DNA of 64,000 nt, taken from NCBI GenBank assembly GCA_947579605.1, contig OX388325.1, forward strand, positions 2,785,572-2,849,571. The letters run 5' to 3'. The notes below the pieces were generated by a model. The model did not search any database. It was not told where the DNA came from and worked only from the letters and a program-made list of their open reading frames with translations. How positions within the stretch are numbered: the stretch's first letter is position 1; every line of letters begins with the position of its first letter. The position numbers and the translations under genes are program-made. Source of the stretch: Athripsodes cinereus. Lineage: Eukaryota; Arthropoda; Insecta; Trichoptera; Leptoceridae. This document shows positions 20,176 through 33,500 of this stretch, piece by piece.

Positions 20176-21640
20176 GGTACCTACTTTCTTCACCCAAGTA
20201 GATACTAGTATCTACTCTCCATGTTGAAGTATATTTCCATGAACCCAATAATTCCAGGGTTATAACGTTTCAACCAACTATTACCACCATTTCATATATG
20301 TAAGTACTAAGTTATTATTTATATAAACAATTCTTATTTATCAGTCAACTAAGATCCCAAAACTATAGATAAAATGAAACTTCAATCTCAATAAAACAGT
20401 AAAAGTTGTTTATGATTTTGAATACAATTCCTTAAAACACTTCATAAATACATACCCCAATCTTAATTATGTAATTTAAATTAAAACATCTATCCATTTA
20501 CCTCACTTTGTCAAAATAAATAACTGAATTGTTAATAAATGCTATTTTCTTATCTATTTGACATTCGGCGAATTTACTTATTCGAATAAATTCATTCTTA
20601 TTGCAACTTACAATAAAACAAGCCATTATAATTTTCCTCATTTTGTACATAAATATTCTCAGAAAATCAAAATATAACACGCCTTTTATCCTTACAGTTT
20701 AAAAATCGATGGATATTTCATGATATTCTTATAAACAGACGACACGTGTCAATGACTAGATCGAAGCGTTGGGTAACTTTTATCAGTTTTTCGTAAATCG
20801 AATTTCCTTAAGAAACATCAATTTCATTGTAAGAATATCATTTCTATTTACAATATTTTAATTATTTATATATAAATAACTTTTACAAAATATCAAGCAG
20901 TTTTAATACTTCAATAAAACCTAACTTCACTATTATAATAGTGAGGAATTTAGTATTCAATACAATTTTACAAACATTTTCTTATTCGAAATGTTTACAA
21001 TTGTTTATAATATATATCTTTATAAAGTTTCAGACTAAGCAAATCCTAAGTAAGCTATAGAATTTTCTATTCTTGTCTCAAGTAAATTATCAGTTCAACA
21101 AAACCCAAATGCAACTTACCTCATCTTCCCCACAAACATTTAGTTATGTCTTAACCTTTTTTTATATAAACAATTATTAAAGTTCATATCTTGATTCTTT
21201 GTCCATGTGTATCGTCAAGGATTTTATTTGTTCAAAATAACACACGTGCCTCGTAAGCATGTGTCTACGAAGTTTTGACCTCGCACTAAAAATCTCAGCT
21301 CGTGTCCCTCTCATAACACGTGTTTAATTACTCTTCAAAGTAGTTCAAACTTCAACACGCGTCTTTTATAAGTATCAACATATTGTTTATAAATTTAAAA
21401 TAGAGCTCCCATAATCTAACTTATAATATATATAGTTAAAAATTTATTTAATTATTAATGAAACTTTGCAAAACTTTATCCATGTCATTGTGTAAATGAA
21501 AAAAAATGTACTTGTGAAAATATGTTTAGTAAATAAAATAAATAAATAAATATTTAATTAATAATAATAATAATAATAATTTATTAAAACATAAATATCA
21601 CTTACAATAATTGAGCAATAAAATAATACATTTTTTCTTT
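20176..21640. other. AT-rich non-coding sequence
   Basis: No supported gene. It includes a short (AAT)n microsatellite at about 21560-21583. Confidence 0.5.
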
Positions 21641-21653
21641 TCTAATACAATTA

Positions 21654-21689
21654 CTCCCCAAAATTGAGCGTAGCTCGTGCTTTGGGGAG
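21654..21689. repeat. Imperfect hairpin
   Basis: CTCCCCAAA (21654-21662) pairs with TTTGGGGAG (21681-21689), with a smaller GAGC/GCTC pairing inside the loop. It could be a transposon end or a structured RNA element. Confidence 0.55.
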
Positions 21690-21892
21690 AAGAATTGTAG
21701 TGTTTCATATTGTATTATGGTATATAGATTGTCTTATGCATTATATTTTATATATGTAGTATACATTATAATTCACATTTTCTGTATTCACCTATGTGGC
21801 ACTGCTCACATCCTGAATATCTCTATGTTATCACCTCTCTTTATCTACTCTTTCAGTGATGTAATCAATCAATCTCTATAATTTCCCGCATC

Positions 21893-23137
21893 CCTTAAGT
21901 TCTGATGTAGTTGTCATGTGAATAGTGTGTTGCGAACAAGAGTTTTACAGGCAATCATAAGCCTTAAGTTCTGATGTAGTTGTCATGTGAATAGTTTGTT
22001 GCGAACAAGAGTTTTACAAGCAATCATAAGCCTTAAGTTCTGATGTAGTTGTCATGTGAATAGTGTGTTGCAAACAAGAAATTTACAAGCAATCATAAGC
22101 CTTAAGTTCTGATGTAGTTGTCATGAGAATAGTGTGTTGCAAACAAGAGTTTTACAGGCAATCATAAGCCTTTAGTTCTTATGTAGTTGTCATGTGAATA
22201 GTGTGTTGCGAACAAGAGTTTTACAAGCAATCATAAGCCTTAAGTTCTGATGTAGTTGTCATGTGAATAGTGTGTTGCAAACAAGAGTTTTACAGGCAAT
22301 CATAAGCCTTAAGTTCTGGTGTAGTTGTCATGTGAATAGTGTGTTGCAAACAAGAGTTTTACAGGCAATCATAAGCCTTAAGTTCTGATGTAGTTGCCAT
22401 GTGAATAGTGTGTTGCAAACAAGAGTTTTACAGGCAATCATAAGCCTTAAGTTCTGATGTAGTTGTCATGAGAATAGTGTGTTGCGAACAAGAGTTTTAC
22501 AGGCAATCATAAGCCTTAAGTTCTGATGTAGTTGCCATGTGAATAGTGTGTTGCAAACAAGAGTTTTACAGGCAATCATAAGCCTTAAGTTCTGATGTAG
22601 TTGTCATGTGAATAGTGTGTTGCAAACAAGAGTTTTACAAGCAATCATAAGCCTTAAGTTCTGATGTAGTTGTCATGTGAATAGTGTGTTGCAAACAAGA
22701 GTTTTACAGGCAATCATAAGCCTTAAGTTCTGGTGTAGTTGTCATGTGAATAGTGTGTTGCAAACAAGAGTTTTACAGGCAATCATAAGCCTTAAGTTCT
22801 GATGTAGTTGCCATGTGAATAGTGTGTTGCAAACAAGAGTTTTACAGGTAATCATAAGCCTTAAGTTCTGATGTAGTTGCCATGTGAATAGTGTGTTGCA
22901 AACAAGAGTTTTACAGGCAATCATAAGCCTTAAGTTCTGATGTAGTTGCCATGTAAATAGTGTGTAGTAAACAAGAGTTTTACAGGCAATCATAAGCCTT
23001 AAGTTCTGATGTAGTTGTCATGTGAATAGTGTGTTGCAAACAAGAGTTTTACAGGCAATCATAATCCTTAAGTTCTGATATAGTTGTCATGTGAATAGTG
23101 TGTTGCAAACAAGAGTTTTACAGGCAATCATAAGCCT
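21893..23137. repeat. 69-bp minisatellite, 18 copies
   Basis: The unit begins CCTTAAGTTCTGATGTAGTT and ends GAGTTTTACAGGCAATCATA. About 18 head-to-tail copies differ at a few recurring positions (GTTGTCATG or GTTGCCATG; GCGAAC or GCAAAC; CAGGCAA or CAAGCAA), so variants have been shuffled. The period is a multiple of three, which explains accidental open frames on the minus strand. It lies 1.4 kb upstream of the NACHT-ankyrin gene. Confidence 0.97.
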
Positions 23138-23139
23138 TA

Positions 23140-23925
23140 ATTGGCATATTATGAACAGTGGTTTTTCCCCCAAATTATCATTGCACATTCCCAAAACATG
23201 ACCCAGAGAGGACCATTATCTCTCTTGTCTTATAGACTTTACTACAGATGCTTGTTTCCTACAAGTCCTATAGTGCACATTATAATTTTTGATATGCTCC
23301 TTTCACCTAATATACAATCCAATATCTTCCAGTGACACTGAGCCTTGGCTATCAGCTAATAAAACTCACGGCGTCATATAGAAAGATCGTGATAATACAG
23401 GCATTGAACAGGCAGCATTTCGTCTTGACACTGAGTCTGGACATCCTCTAAATTCTGCGCATGTTATTATTAACCCCATTGGCAGCTCCTGTACAGATTG
23501 GTAGTTCTGATCGAAGATTCTCTGGAATTATGGTTGTTGCCTTTTATTTAAACATATCGATTTGGGATATTTGAATATTCTCAACTATTTTTGGGGTGTC
23601 TAGCCGTACGCAGGAGCATTGAAGAGAGACCCACCTCACACCCGAATATTTCAGGAGTCATAAACTCCTATTTATCCGCACATTCAAACCAAAATTGTCC
23701 TCACGGGCGGGCCATTGGGCAGGTCTGAAGGACCGACCGGCTAAAACCGCCGTCGTGGGAATCTTTTAAACTAAACTCTCTTCAATGCCCCCTTTTGAAA
23801 GTATGTTTATTTTATTGAATAAAAAAAAAAAAAACAAAATTATATAAAAAAAAGCATAAAACAGGACAAAATATAGTACAATTAATATAAGGTAGATAAC
23901 ATCGAGTAAATATGATATATAAAAA
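23140..23925. other. Non-coding sequence with a 13-bp inverted repeat
   Basis: GCATTGAAGAGAG at about 23618 is inverted as CTCTCTTCAATGC at about 23778, enclosing a GC-richer 150-bp segment. A poly-A tract at 23820-23835 follows. This looks like a small mobile element, but the family is not recognised. Confidence 0.45.
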
Positions 23926-24159
23926 TTGCTGAGTAACAAAAGCCGAAGTGAGGTGTCCAGAAACTTGTTATTTGGCGTTCAGAAGGCGCGAGCCCGAGAA
24001 TCACCAGTGCCGAATGGTGTGAAAACATTAAACCCTCCCAAAAGGGACATACCTCCCAAACCTACTCTCCACCAAGGGAGACAGGACGATACAACGAGAA
24101 AACGAGTTCACTATCGCGCCAACGCCACAAAAGTACGCAGGAGCAATGAATTAATATAA
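23926..24159 (+). CDS. Hypothetical basic 77-residue frame
   Basis: The frame is arginine- and proline-rich (GVQKARARESPVPNG, then KRDIPPKPTLH) and has no recognised domain. It starts at a TTG-type codon rather than a clear ATG. It lies just upstream of a Penelope-like terminal sequence and shares a GTACGCAGGAGCA block with 23608. It is probably the untranslated or N-terminal leader of that element rather than a host gene. Confidence 0.25.
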   Translation: MLSNKSRSEVSRNLLFGVQKARARESPVPNGVKTLNPPKRDIPPKPTLHQGRQDDTTRKRVHYRANATKVRRSNELI

Positions 24160-24174
24160 AAAACAGTCCCTAAT

Positions 24175-24335
24175 ATCTCAAGTAGATATATATAGACGTT
24201 GTTTTCTTTTCTAAATTTAGTTTATACTCCGCCCTGATGATGCCAATGTATTGGTGAATGCGCTAGGCGTAATTGTGGTATACTTTGGTATACATAAATG
24301 TGAAACAGAAAACAGTGTTATTTTATATTATTATA
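24175..24335 (+). mobile_element. Penelope-like terminal sequence with hammerhead-like core
   Basis: CTGATGA (24234-24240) is followed by a CCAA/TTGG stem-loop (24243-24254), GAAT (24256-24259) and GCGC. The sequence ends in GAAAACAGTGTTATTTTAT, close to the end of the repeat at 10586-10689. It lies about 200 bp upstream of the NACHT-ankyrin start codon. Confidence 0.5.
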
Positions 24336-24528
24336 TTTAAATGTTGTTTCACAATGTCAACACTGAAACATTAAATTCAATCAAAAAAGTGGTGTTCAGT
24401 GAAATTTCTTTTCATTCTGTCCTATTTTCTACAGAAATTGTTTTGATAATTTTGAGCTACAGCTATAATTATGTAAATAATTAATTGCATTTCTACTAAA
24501 TAATTTTACTAATGCTTTTATAAAAAAA

Positions 24529-27500
24529 ATGATTACATCGTATTTCAGGAACTCATCCAATTCAATAAATCAGAGTGCATCATCACTCCAGGAATATTCC
24601 AAAGGAGATGAAGGCAGTACTGCAGGGGCACTTTACCCAATCAAGATACTGGTGGCTCTCTTGGTGCATGGAGCTACTGACAATGATATACAAGACTTCC
24701 AATTGAAGGCAGAAGTCAAACAAACTGAAGCAGGCAAGTTTGACGATGTTCTAGTTTCGCAAGATATTGATGGTATTAAATATGAAACGCTCATACAACT
24801 TAAGCATAAGCTGGCAAATGAAAAAACAATTAATAAAAATATGCTGAAATCTTTCGGAGACAAAGATTTTAATTTGGTTAAATACTTTCATTCATATATG
24901 ATAAACATTCAACACACTTATAGCAAAGTAGGAGCCTTGATACTGTTTACTAACTGTCATATCAACGAGTCATTCAAGAAACATAACGTGAATCTCCCCT
25001 CCACTGAAATACCTTCTATCTTAAAGGGAATATCTTGTTTAGACTCCTACTATAGACTCAATCATAAAGACTATGAAATATTATCTGATAATGTTGTCAA
25101 GTATCACATTGAATATCTCGCAAAGAATTTCATTCACAGTGTCAATAAAAGTTTCAGCATCAAATTATCTGAAAATGTGGATTTAAAAATAATTGAGACA
25201 CATTTATATGCTACTGTCTTCACTTTGAGTGAAAAATGTGATTATCCTAATGGATGCCGTATTGTAGGAATAAAGGATGATTTTGTCAATGGTGAGGGAC
25301 TGTTTAGTGAAAAAAACTCAATACAAACACAATTTAGAATGAAAGTCCTTGCAGTGCTGAAAAAACAGGAGAAAATGTTAATCGATGTACAAAATGAAAT
25401 ACAACGAAAGATATTATATGTGGAGGGTGTTAAAACACAAAGTCCTGAAGACAACAGAGTACCCCGCATATCTGATGAGTGGCTAAAGCAGTTTCTCAAA
25501 TTGTTTATTTTAGCCACAAACCAACCAGATTTCAAAACAATGGACAGTGTCATAGTTAGGCTGTTGAGAGAACATCCTTACTTCAAATGCTGCGACATCA
25601 ATTCTGTAGCTAATAATCTATTTAACGAAATGAATAAGTGGTTAAATGAGAAAAGTGCAAAATATTTTAAGAAAGAAGATTGTATTAATTTATTGATTAA
25701 GAATTATCTGCAAGAGATGTCCTCGTATGAGAAAAAGAAAATAAATGAATTATTTCACTGCATAAATTTCACTAAAACTTCCATTAAGAGTTTTAAAGCA
25801 CAAATACATAATCAAAATGTTAATGTTGCACATATAATAGTGCAAGGAGATCCAAATATTATTATTAAAAAACTGTATCAAACATTCTCAGATGACAAAA
25901 CTAACTTGAACATCATCGATGTGGATAAAGTGAAAGACAATATGTCTTTATGTGACATTGTGAATGCTGATGATTCAATGTCAGTAATAATCTTCAATTG
26001 TACATCATACGGTACAGGGAAGTGGATTCAGGGAGATAAATTGTGGGAAATTGTGAAAGATCTTGGAAAAACAAAGCATTTTTATATTACGTGTAATGAA
26101 GACTTAAGAAGTGCTTTAGAATCTATTTATCGTGGAACTACCATACATAACTTTACTGAAAGTATATTTATAAATGAAATTTCACTAGAATCTGAAGTTC
26201 TTACAAAAGAGGTAATCAAGTTTCAAGGTGTAAAAATCTCACTAACAGATTTGTTAAGAAAGTTCAAGGAATTCAATAAAAATGACAGATGTGAAGAAAA
26301 TCACTATGAGTTGCTGAGTGAGTTAGTAGAGCATATAACAACTAAAAAAGAAATTGTAATTGGAGAAGTTCCACAGAGACTGAATGACTTAAATGCTGCG
26401 TACTCAGTCTGTCATTATAAACTGGACGTGAAACAGTTCAATGAAATACTAAAAAATAAACAATATCTGTTTGCTGTTAGTGCAGGTGAGAAGGATAATC
26501 TGCTGAGGTTATGTAGCTGTGTGGATGATGTAAATAAAGTAAAAATAATTACATTTGATGAAAAGAAAGAGAAATTTACAGATATATGTAAAATAAACTG
26601 TGACTGTGAAAAAATATTCTGTGTTGAAATCGAAAACCAAGAGTCTGTATATATACGTCAAGTATTCAACCCAACTTATTTCATACAAAGAGAACTACAG
26701 CAGGTAAATAATATAGTAAAGATGAACACGAAGAAGATGTCTGAAATAATAAGTAGGGGTGAGAAGTTATATGTTGTTGTGAGAAATATAATAAATAGAG
26801 AAACATTTATTATCAAACTTAAAGAACATTTTAATGGATGTACCGAGGATGAAGTAGAAAAATGTATGAACAATATTATATTATGCACAAGAGATGAATG
26901 GAAGCGAGAGTTTAAGAATCGTTGTAAAGAAGGCAATGCAGTTCACTTGCTGGAATGGTGCAAGAATAAAGATCTGAAGTGGATACAATCCCACGGGTCT
27001 ATGGAATTACTGAGACAGAGTGAGTTTGAGTACCAAAACATAGAATTGACTTCATCAGATTCTCCATCATTAGTAATCATATCAGACGATCCTGGAATGG
27101 GCAAGTCCACATACCTGACCTACGTATCTCAACTTATGAAGGAATCTAAATGGATTATCAGGATAAACTTTAGGGAAGGGTTGGTAATAAATGCTTTGGA
27201 AAGTTTTGATAGTGATAATATTTTGGAGTTTTTGACTAATATTGAATTTCTAAACACAAACACTTCTGTTGTTGCAAAATCATTGTTACGATATTATCTA
27301 AGAAAAGATATTTCTTCAAATGACAACATATTGTTTTTCATCCTGGACGGCCTGGATGAAGTTGCACCAGAGTTACTGGAGAAGGCTAAAGAGTTACTTA
27401 AAATCTTAGTGAAAGATACAACTAGTACCGTTTATCTCGCAACTCGACAACATTATGCATCTTCGCTTGAAGACCAATATTCAGTTTTCTCTATGAAACT

Positions 27501-30500
27501 CAAAGAAATATCATTAGATGATCAGTGTAAATTCTTAGTTAATTACTGGGAAAATTGTTTAAATGAAAATGTTGAGTACAAGACTGCTGAAGATTTCCTA
27601 ACGAAAATGTCTGGTGTATTGGGAGACACTACTAAGTTCATAGGAATACCTTTGTACCTAAGAATGATATCAGAAGTTTCCTTTGCGTACATTAAAGATA
27701 GTAAAATTGAGGAATTATATACGAAAAAAATTGATGTAAATATGTTATATGAAAGTTTCATTGAAAATAAATATAAAATATATTTTAAGGATAAGTGTAA
27801 TGATTCGTTAACCAAACAACAATGCAAACAAATGGAGAAACAAAAACAAAACATTCTCAGTGAGTTCGCCTTCATATATTTATTTCCTAAGTATCGCAAT
27901 CACCTTGGAAGAGATATAGAGGAGGACATAAGAGAGAATCGAGAAGATTATTTACTGTTAGGTTTGTTGCAGGCTAAAGGTTCCTATGACGAGCTATATT
28001 TTCCTCATAGAACGTTCTATGAAAATTACGCTGCGCGATTTATAGTGGATTCTTTACAAAAGAAAGAGAGCAATGAGCCCAAGTACATGTTGGTATTGGA
28101 TGTTATTAAATCTGGATTATACTCAGAAAAAGACAGAGAAGGAAATAAAATGTTGAAAACGTTTATGGATTGTATGCTGGTTGCTGAACTTCCATTACAC
28201 AAGGCAATATTAAATAAGGATTTACAGTCATTTTACAAGTTGTCGTATGAGGAACCAAGAGATGTACAAGATGCAATGGGTAGATCGGCCTTGCACATGG
28301 TTGTACAATATGGAAACACAGATTTAATTAATGATCTGATACTTGCTGGCTGTGATGGTACTATTAGTGATGTTTTGGGTAGGACACCTTTACATTGGAT
28401 GACATTGAAGAGATATTGTGATTGGGAAGATATGAAAATATTAATTGAGTCTCACAGTGACATAAATATGGAAAACAATATATTTACAAATAAAAATGTA
28501 ATAAAAGGGAATAAAATAAATATATTTGGAAATGAATATGACACTGAAAGTAAGATACTAAAGATGATTAATTCAAAAGATGTATATGGATACACCCCTC
28601 TGTACTATGCAGGAAATAATAATAATTGGAAGATATGCACTGAATTGTTATACTACGGAGCCAACTGTAATGTACTCAGTAGAGTAACACAATCTTATAT
28701 AAGTTGTTACATATTGAAAGACGTAATCAATTACGTAAAGTGTTCCCATTCAATATTCCCATTACTTGTGTTACAACATCGTACAAATATATTTGAGTAT
28801 GATGAGGAAATTTCATTAATACCAGATTATATTAATACTTGTTTTGAACATAAGTTATACATAATAGTTAATTATCTAATTAAAGAAAAAGCGATACAAG
28901 ATCTAATAAAACGGAAAGAAATAAAAATGGAAAACATAAATGTAATTATATATGAATGCTTAGGATACTTAATAGAAGATATTCATTTATATGATGAGGA
29001 CTGTTTAAGAGTTTTTAAATTTTTACACGAAAATGACTCAAGACGACAAGATGCGAATATTAATTATCTACAAGAAAGTATGAAGAAAGCAGCTGAATGT
29101 GATCGCTTAGAAACATTTAAATATATACTTAAAGTAAAGAATAACAATATAACACCAGATGATGTAGTGAGTTGTCTAAAGATAGCAACGGATAGATCCT
29201 GTATGGATATTGTGAAATATATTTGTACAGAACACAGAGATAAAGTAGCTGCTGGTAAGGTTGCTCTCATGTACGCTGCTCAGTGCGGGAGGTTGGCTGT
29301 AGTTAAATACTTGGATGAACATGGAACTGATTTAAGTTACAGGAACAGTGAAGGGATGACAGCACTTCACTATGCAGCTCAGAGTAGCAGGATGGATATT
29401 ATGAAGTACCTTGTGAGCAGAGGAGGTGATGTTAATCTTTGTGATTCTCATGAGAAGACAGTCTTAGACTATGCATTTAACAGTAAGAGAAGTGGTACTT
29501 ATCTTTTAGATGAGAGTTTCTCATGCGTCCAGTATTTAGTAATGAAATGTGAAGCAAGATTAGGATCTGACACTTCTAGTGATTCCTATTACAGGGATTT
29601 AGAACAGATTTGTGGAGTATCCCGCGAGTCTGTAAATATACAAGATACCAATGGAGAAACTCTCTTACACAAAGCTGTTAAAGTGAACAGTGAAGTCCTT
29701 GTCAGACATCTTATATCTTTGGGAGCAAATGTGAATGCAATGGACAGTGAAGGTAAAACACCCCTAGACTGTTTGAAGGAGCGATCGGATATTTCTCTAG
29801 TGTTACTTCTTAATGGTGCTCATTGTAAATCTTCATACAAACACCTTATTCCACTAACATACTGTAGTGGTGTGCTATCAAACAACTCTGTTATCTGGAA
29901 TATAGAGAACTCTAACTTACAAACATTAATACACATGGCTGCTCACTCGGGATATAACAGAGATGATGACAGTAGTTCTGATGATGAGGATGACGACAAT
30001 TATTCTAATATGTTTGATGAAACTAATGCTCTGTCTTCAATACTAAACATATGTAATGATGTCATAAGATGCAAGCCACTGAATATAATATCTACACAAG
30101 ATGATGCCGGGGACACTGCCTTACATATCGCAGCACGCCTCGGTGACTGTAAAAATATAAATATATTGTTAAAACAATCTGCAAAGTATAATATACTCAA
30201 TAACAAAGAAAAAACACCAGCAGAATGCTGCAGTACATCAAACGCCATAAATATTATCAAACGATTTAATAATATTTCAGATTTTTTTGAAATAATCAAA
30301 GAAACAAAACATGAAGAATTTAATATAAAGCTAATATCCTATAAGTACATTGATGTAAGAGACGCATATGGAAGAACAGCTTTACACTGGGCTGTGCTTC
30401 TTAAGAACTCCCAAATAGTAGAATCTCTGTTGAGGAAGGGTGCCTGTACAGAAGTGTCTGATGATGATTTACAAACTCCTCTGCACTACGCTGCTATTGA

Positions 30501-33500
30501 GGAAGAAAGAGAGATTATATGTGAGCTGCTCGCGCATGGGGCAGTGTTCAATTGTCGAGATAAAAATTACAAGACACCAGCTGATGTATGCAGAACACAA
30601 CCAAATGTAATCAGAAAGATAGAAGATATATTCAATCGTATAAGTGATGATGGCAATAATAGTTGTACAATCATTTCAACTCTTAATAGTCTAGAAGACG
30701 ATGATGCACTGGCTGCAGTAGGAGCTTGCGATGAGAGAGGAAATACTTTGATTCATTATGCTGCCCATAGGGGAAACGTGGAAGTACTAAACTTCTTATT
30801 GAGCAGAAGTGGAGTATATAATAAAACTAATTCATTGGGATATACACCTGAAGATGTAACTGATAATAAAGACATTCTAAAACGCTTTAAATTAATAAGA
30901 AACATATTTGAATTGTATAAAAGAAATAACATTGTATCAACATACAGCTTCATTCAGCCCATGTTAGACGATAATATTATAGAGTCTTTAGTAAACTGTA
31001 AAGATATGAATGGAAATACTCTACTGCACTTCGTGGGTGACATATATTTTGCAAAAGAGATCGTAAAGAAAACAAAGTATTTATATTGTCCTAATAAAAA
31101 GGAACGCACTCCATTAATGAATGTTGCGAGTAGAGGTAATGCTTATATCATTAAACTAATCTGTGAAAAAGACAAATGTGGTATTTTGAAAAAAGATAAT
31201 TATGGGCAGACTGCACTACACATGGCTGCGACAAGTGGTGATATAAACGCAGTAAGGTATTTGGTTAATAACGGAGTAAAAAATATAATTAATGGAAAAG
31301 ATTATAAAGGACGCACAGCATCAGAATTGGCAGTCACAAAAGGACATATGAATATCATGAACTTCTTAGAAGATAATTGTATCATAGAAAATAAAACACA
31401 TAATCAAATTGCATCAGCTGCATATTTTAAAAACAAACTTATTAAAAATATTCAACTAACGGATATTGATATGCTACATAATATTATTAAAAATGGTAAC
31501 ATAGATGTAATCAAGGTAGGGCTGGAGAAACCATTTAATATAATACATGAAAAAAATAAAGATGGAAAAATTACGATACATGTTGCTGCTAAGTGTGAAC
31601 ACAAGGATATAGTAGAGTATCTGGTTCAAAAAGGGGGTGAAGGTATTATAAATGAAAAAGATAACGACGGTGTGACTGCATTACATATAGCTGCCCAGAA
31701 TGGTCATAAAGAAGTAGTAGAGTATCTTGTTCAAAATGGGGATCAAGGTGCTATAACTGAAAAAAATAATGATGGTTGGACTGCATTACATAAAGCTGCC
31801 CATAATGGACATAAAGAAGTAGTAGAGTATCTTGTTCAAAATGGGGGTGAAGGTATTATAAATGAAAAAACTAATAAAGGTAGCACTGCATTACATATAG
31901 CTGCCTGGAATGGTCATAAAGAAGTAGTAGAGTATCTTGTTCAAAATGGGGGTGAAGGTATTATAAATGAAAAAGAAAATCTTGGTTGGACTGCATTACA
32001 CAAAGCTGCCTGGAATGGTCATAAAGAAGTAGTAGAGTATCTTGTTCAAAATGGGGGTGAAGGTATTATAAATGAAAAAGATAACGACGGTGAGACTGCA
32101 TTACATATAGTTGCCCAGAATGGTCATAAAGAAGTAGTAGAGTATCTTGTTCAAAATGGGGGTGAAGGTATTATAAATGAAAAAACTAATAAAGGTAGCA
32201 CTGCATTACATATAGCTGCCTGGAATGGTCATAAAGAAGTAGTTGAGTATCTTGTTCAAAATGGGGGTGAAGGTATTATAAATGAAAAAGAAAATCTTGG
32301 TTGGACTGCATTACACAAAGCTGCCTGGAATGGTCATAAAGAAGTAGTAGAGTATCTTGTTCAAAATGGGGGTGAAGGTATTATAAATGAAAAAGTTAAC
32401 GACGGTGAGACTGCATTACATATAGTTGCCCAGAATGGTCATAAAGAAGTAGTAGAGTATCTTGTTCAAAATGGGGGTGAAGGTATTATAAATGAAAAAA
32501 CTAATAAAGGTAGCACTGCATTACATATAGCTGCCTGGAATGGTCATAAAGAAGTAGTAGAGTATCTTGTTCAAAATGGGGGTGAAGGTGCTATAACTGA
32601 AAAAGATAATGATGGTTGGACTGCATTACATATAGCTGCCCAGAATGGACATAAAGAAGTAGTAGAGTATCTTGTTCAAAATGGGGGTAAAGGTATTAAA
32701 AATGAAAAAGATAACGACGGTGAGACTGCATTACATATAGTTGCCCAGAATGGTCATAAAGAAGTAGTAGAGTATCTTGTTCAAAATGGGGGTGAAGGTA
32801 TTATAAATGTTCAAACTAAAGACGGTCTGACTGCATTACATATTGCTGCCTGGAAAGGACATTTGAATGTAGTGGAGTGTCTTTTTCAAAATGTGGTTGA
32901 ACGTATTATAAATGTTAAAACTAAAGACGGTGTGACTGCATTACATATAGCTGCCCAGAATGGTCATAAAGAAGTAGTAGAGTATCTTGTTCAAAATGGG
33001 GGTGAAGGTATTATAAATGAAAAAGAAAATCTTGGTTGGACTGCATTACACAAAGCTGCCTGGAATGGTCATAAAGAAGTAGTAGAGTATCTTGTTCAAA
33101 ATGGGGGTGAAGGTATTATAAATGAAAAAGATAACGACGGTGAGACTGCATTACATATAGTTGCCCAGAATGGTCATAAAGAAGTAGTAGAGTATCTTGT
33201 TCAAAATGGGGGTGAAGGTATTATAAATGAAAAAACTAATAAAGGTAGCACTGCATTACATATAGCTGCCTGGAATGGTCATAAAGAAGCAGTAGAGTAT
33301 CTTGTTCAAAATGGGGGTGAAGGTATTATAAATGAAAAAGATAACGACGGTGTGACTGCATTACACAAAGCTGCCTGGGATGGTCATAAAGAAGTAGTAG
33401 AGTATCTTGTTCAAAATGGGGGTGAAGGTATTATAAATGAAAAAACTAATAAAGGTAGCACTGCATTACATATAGCTGCCTGGAATGGTCATAAAGAAGT

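Noticed and set aside
22742..22993. Minus-strand repeat-containing ORF
   Set aside because: It is the 69-bp minisatellite; the period is a multiple of three, so open frames arise automatically.
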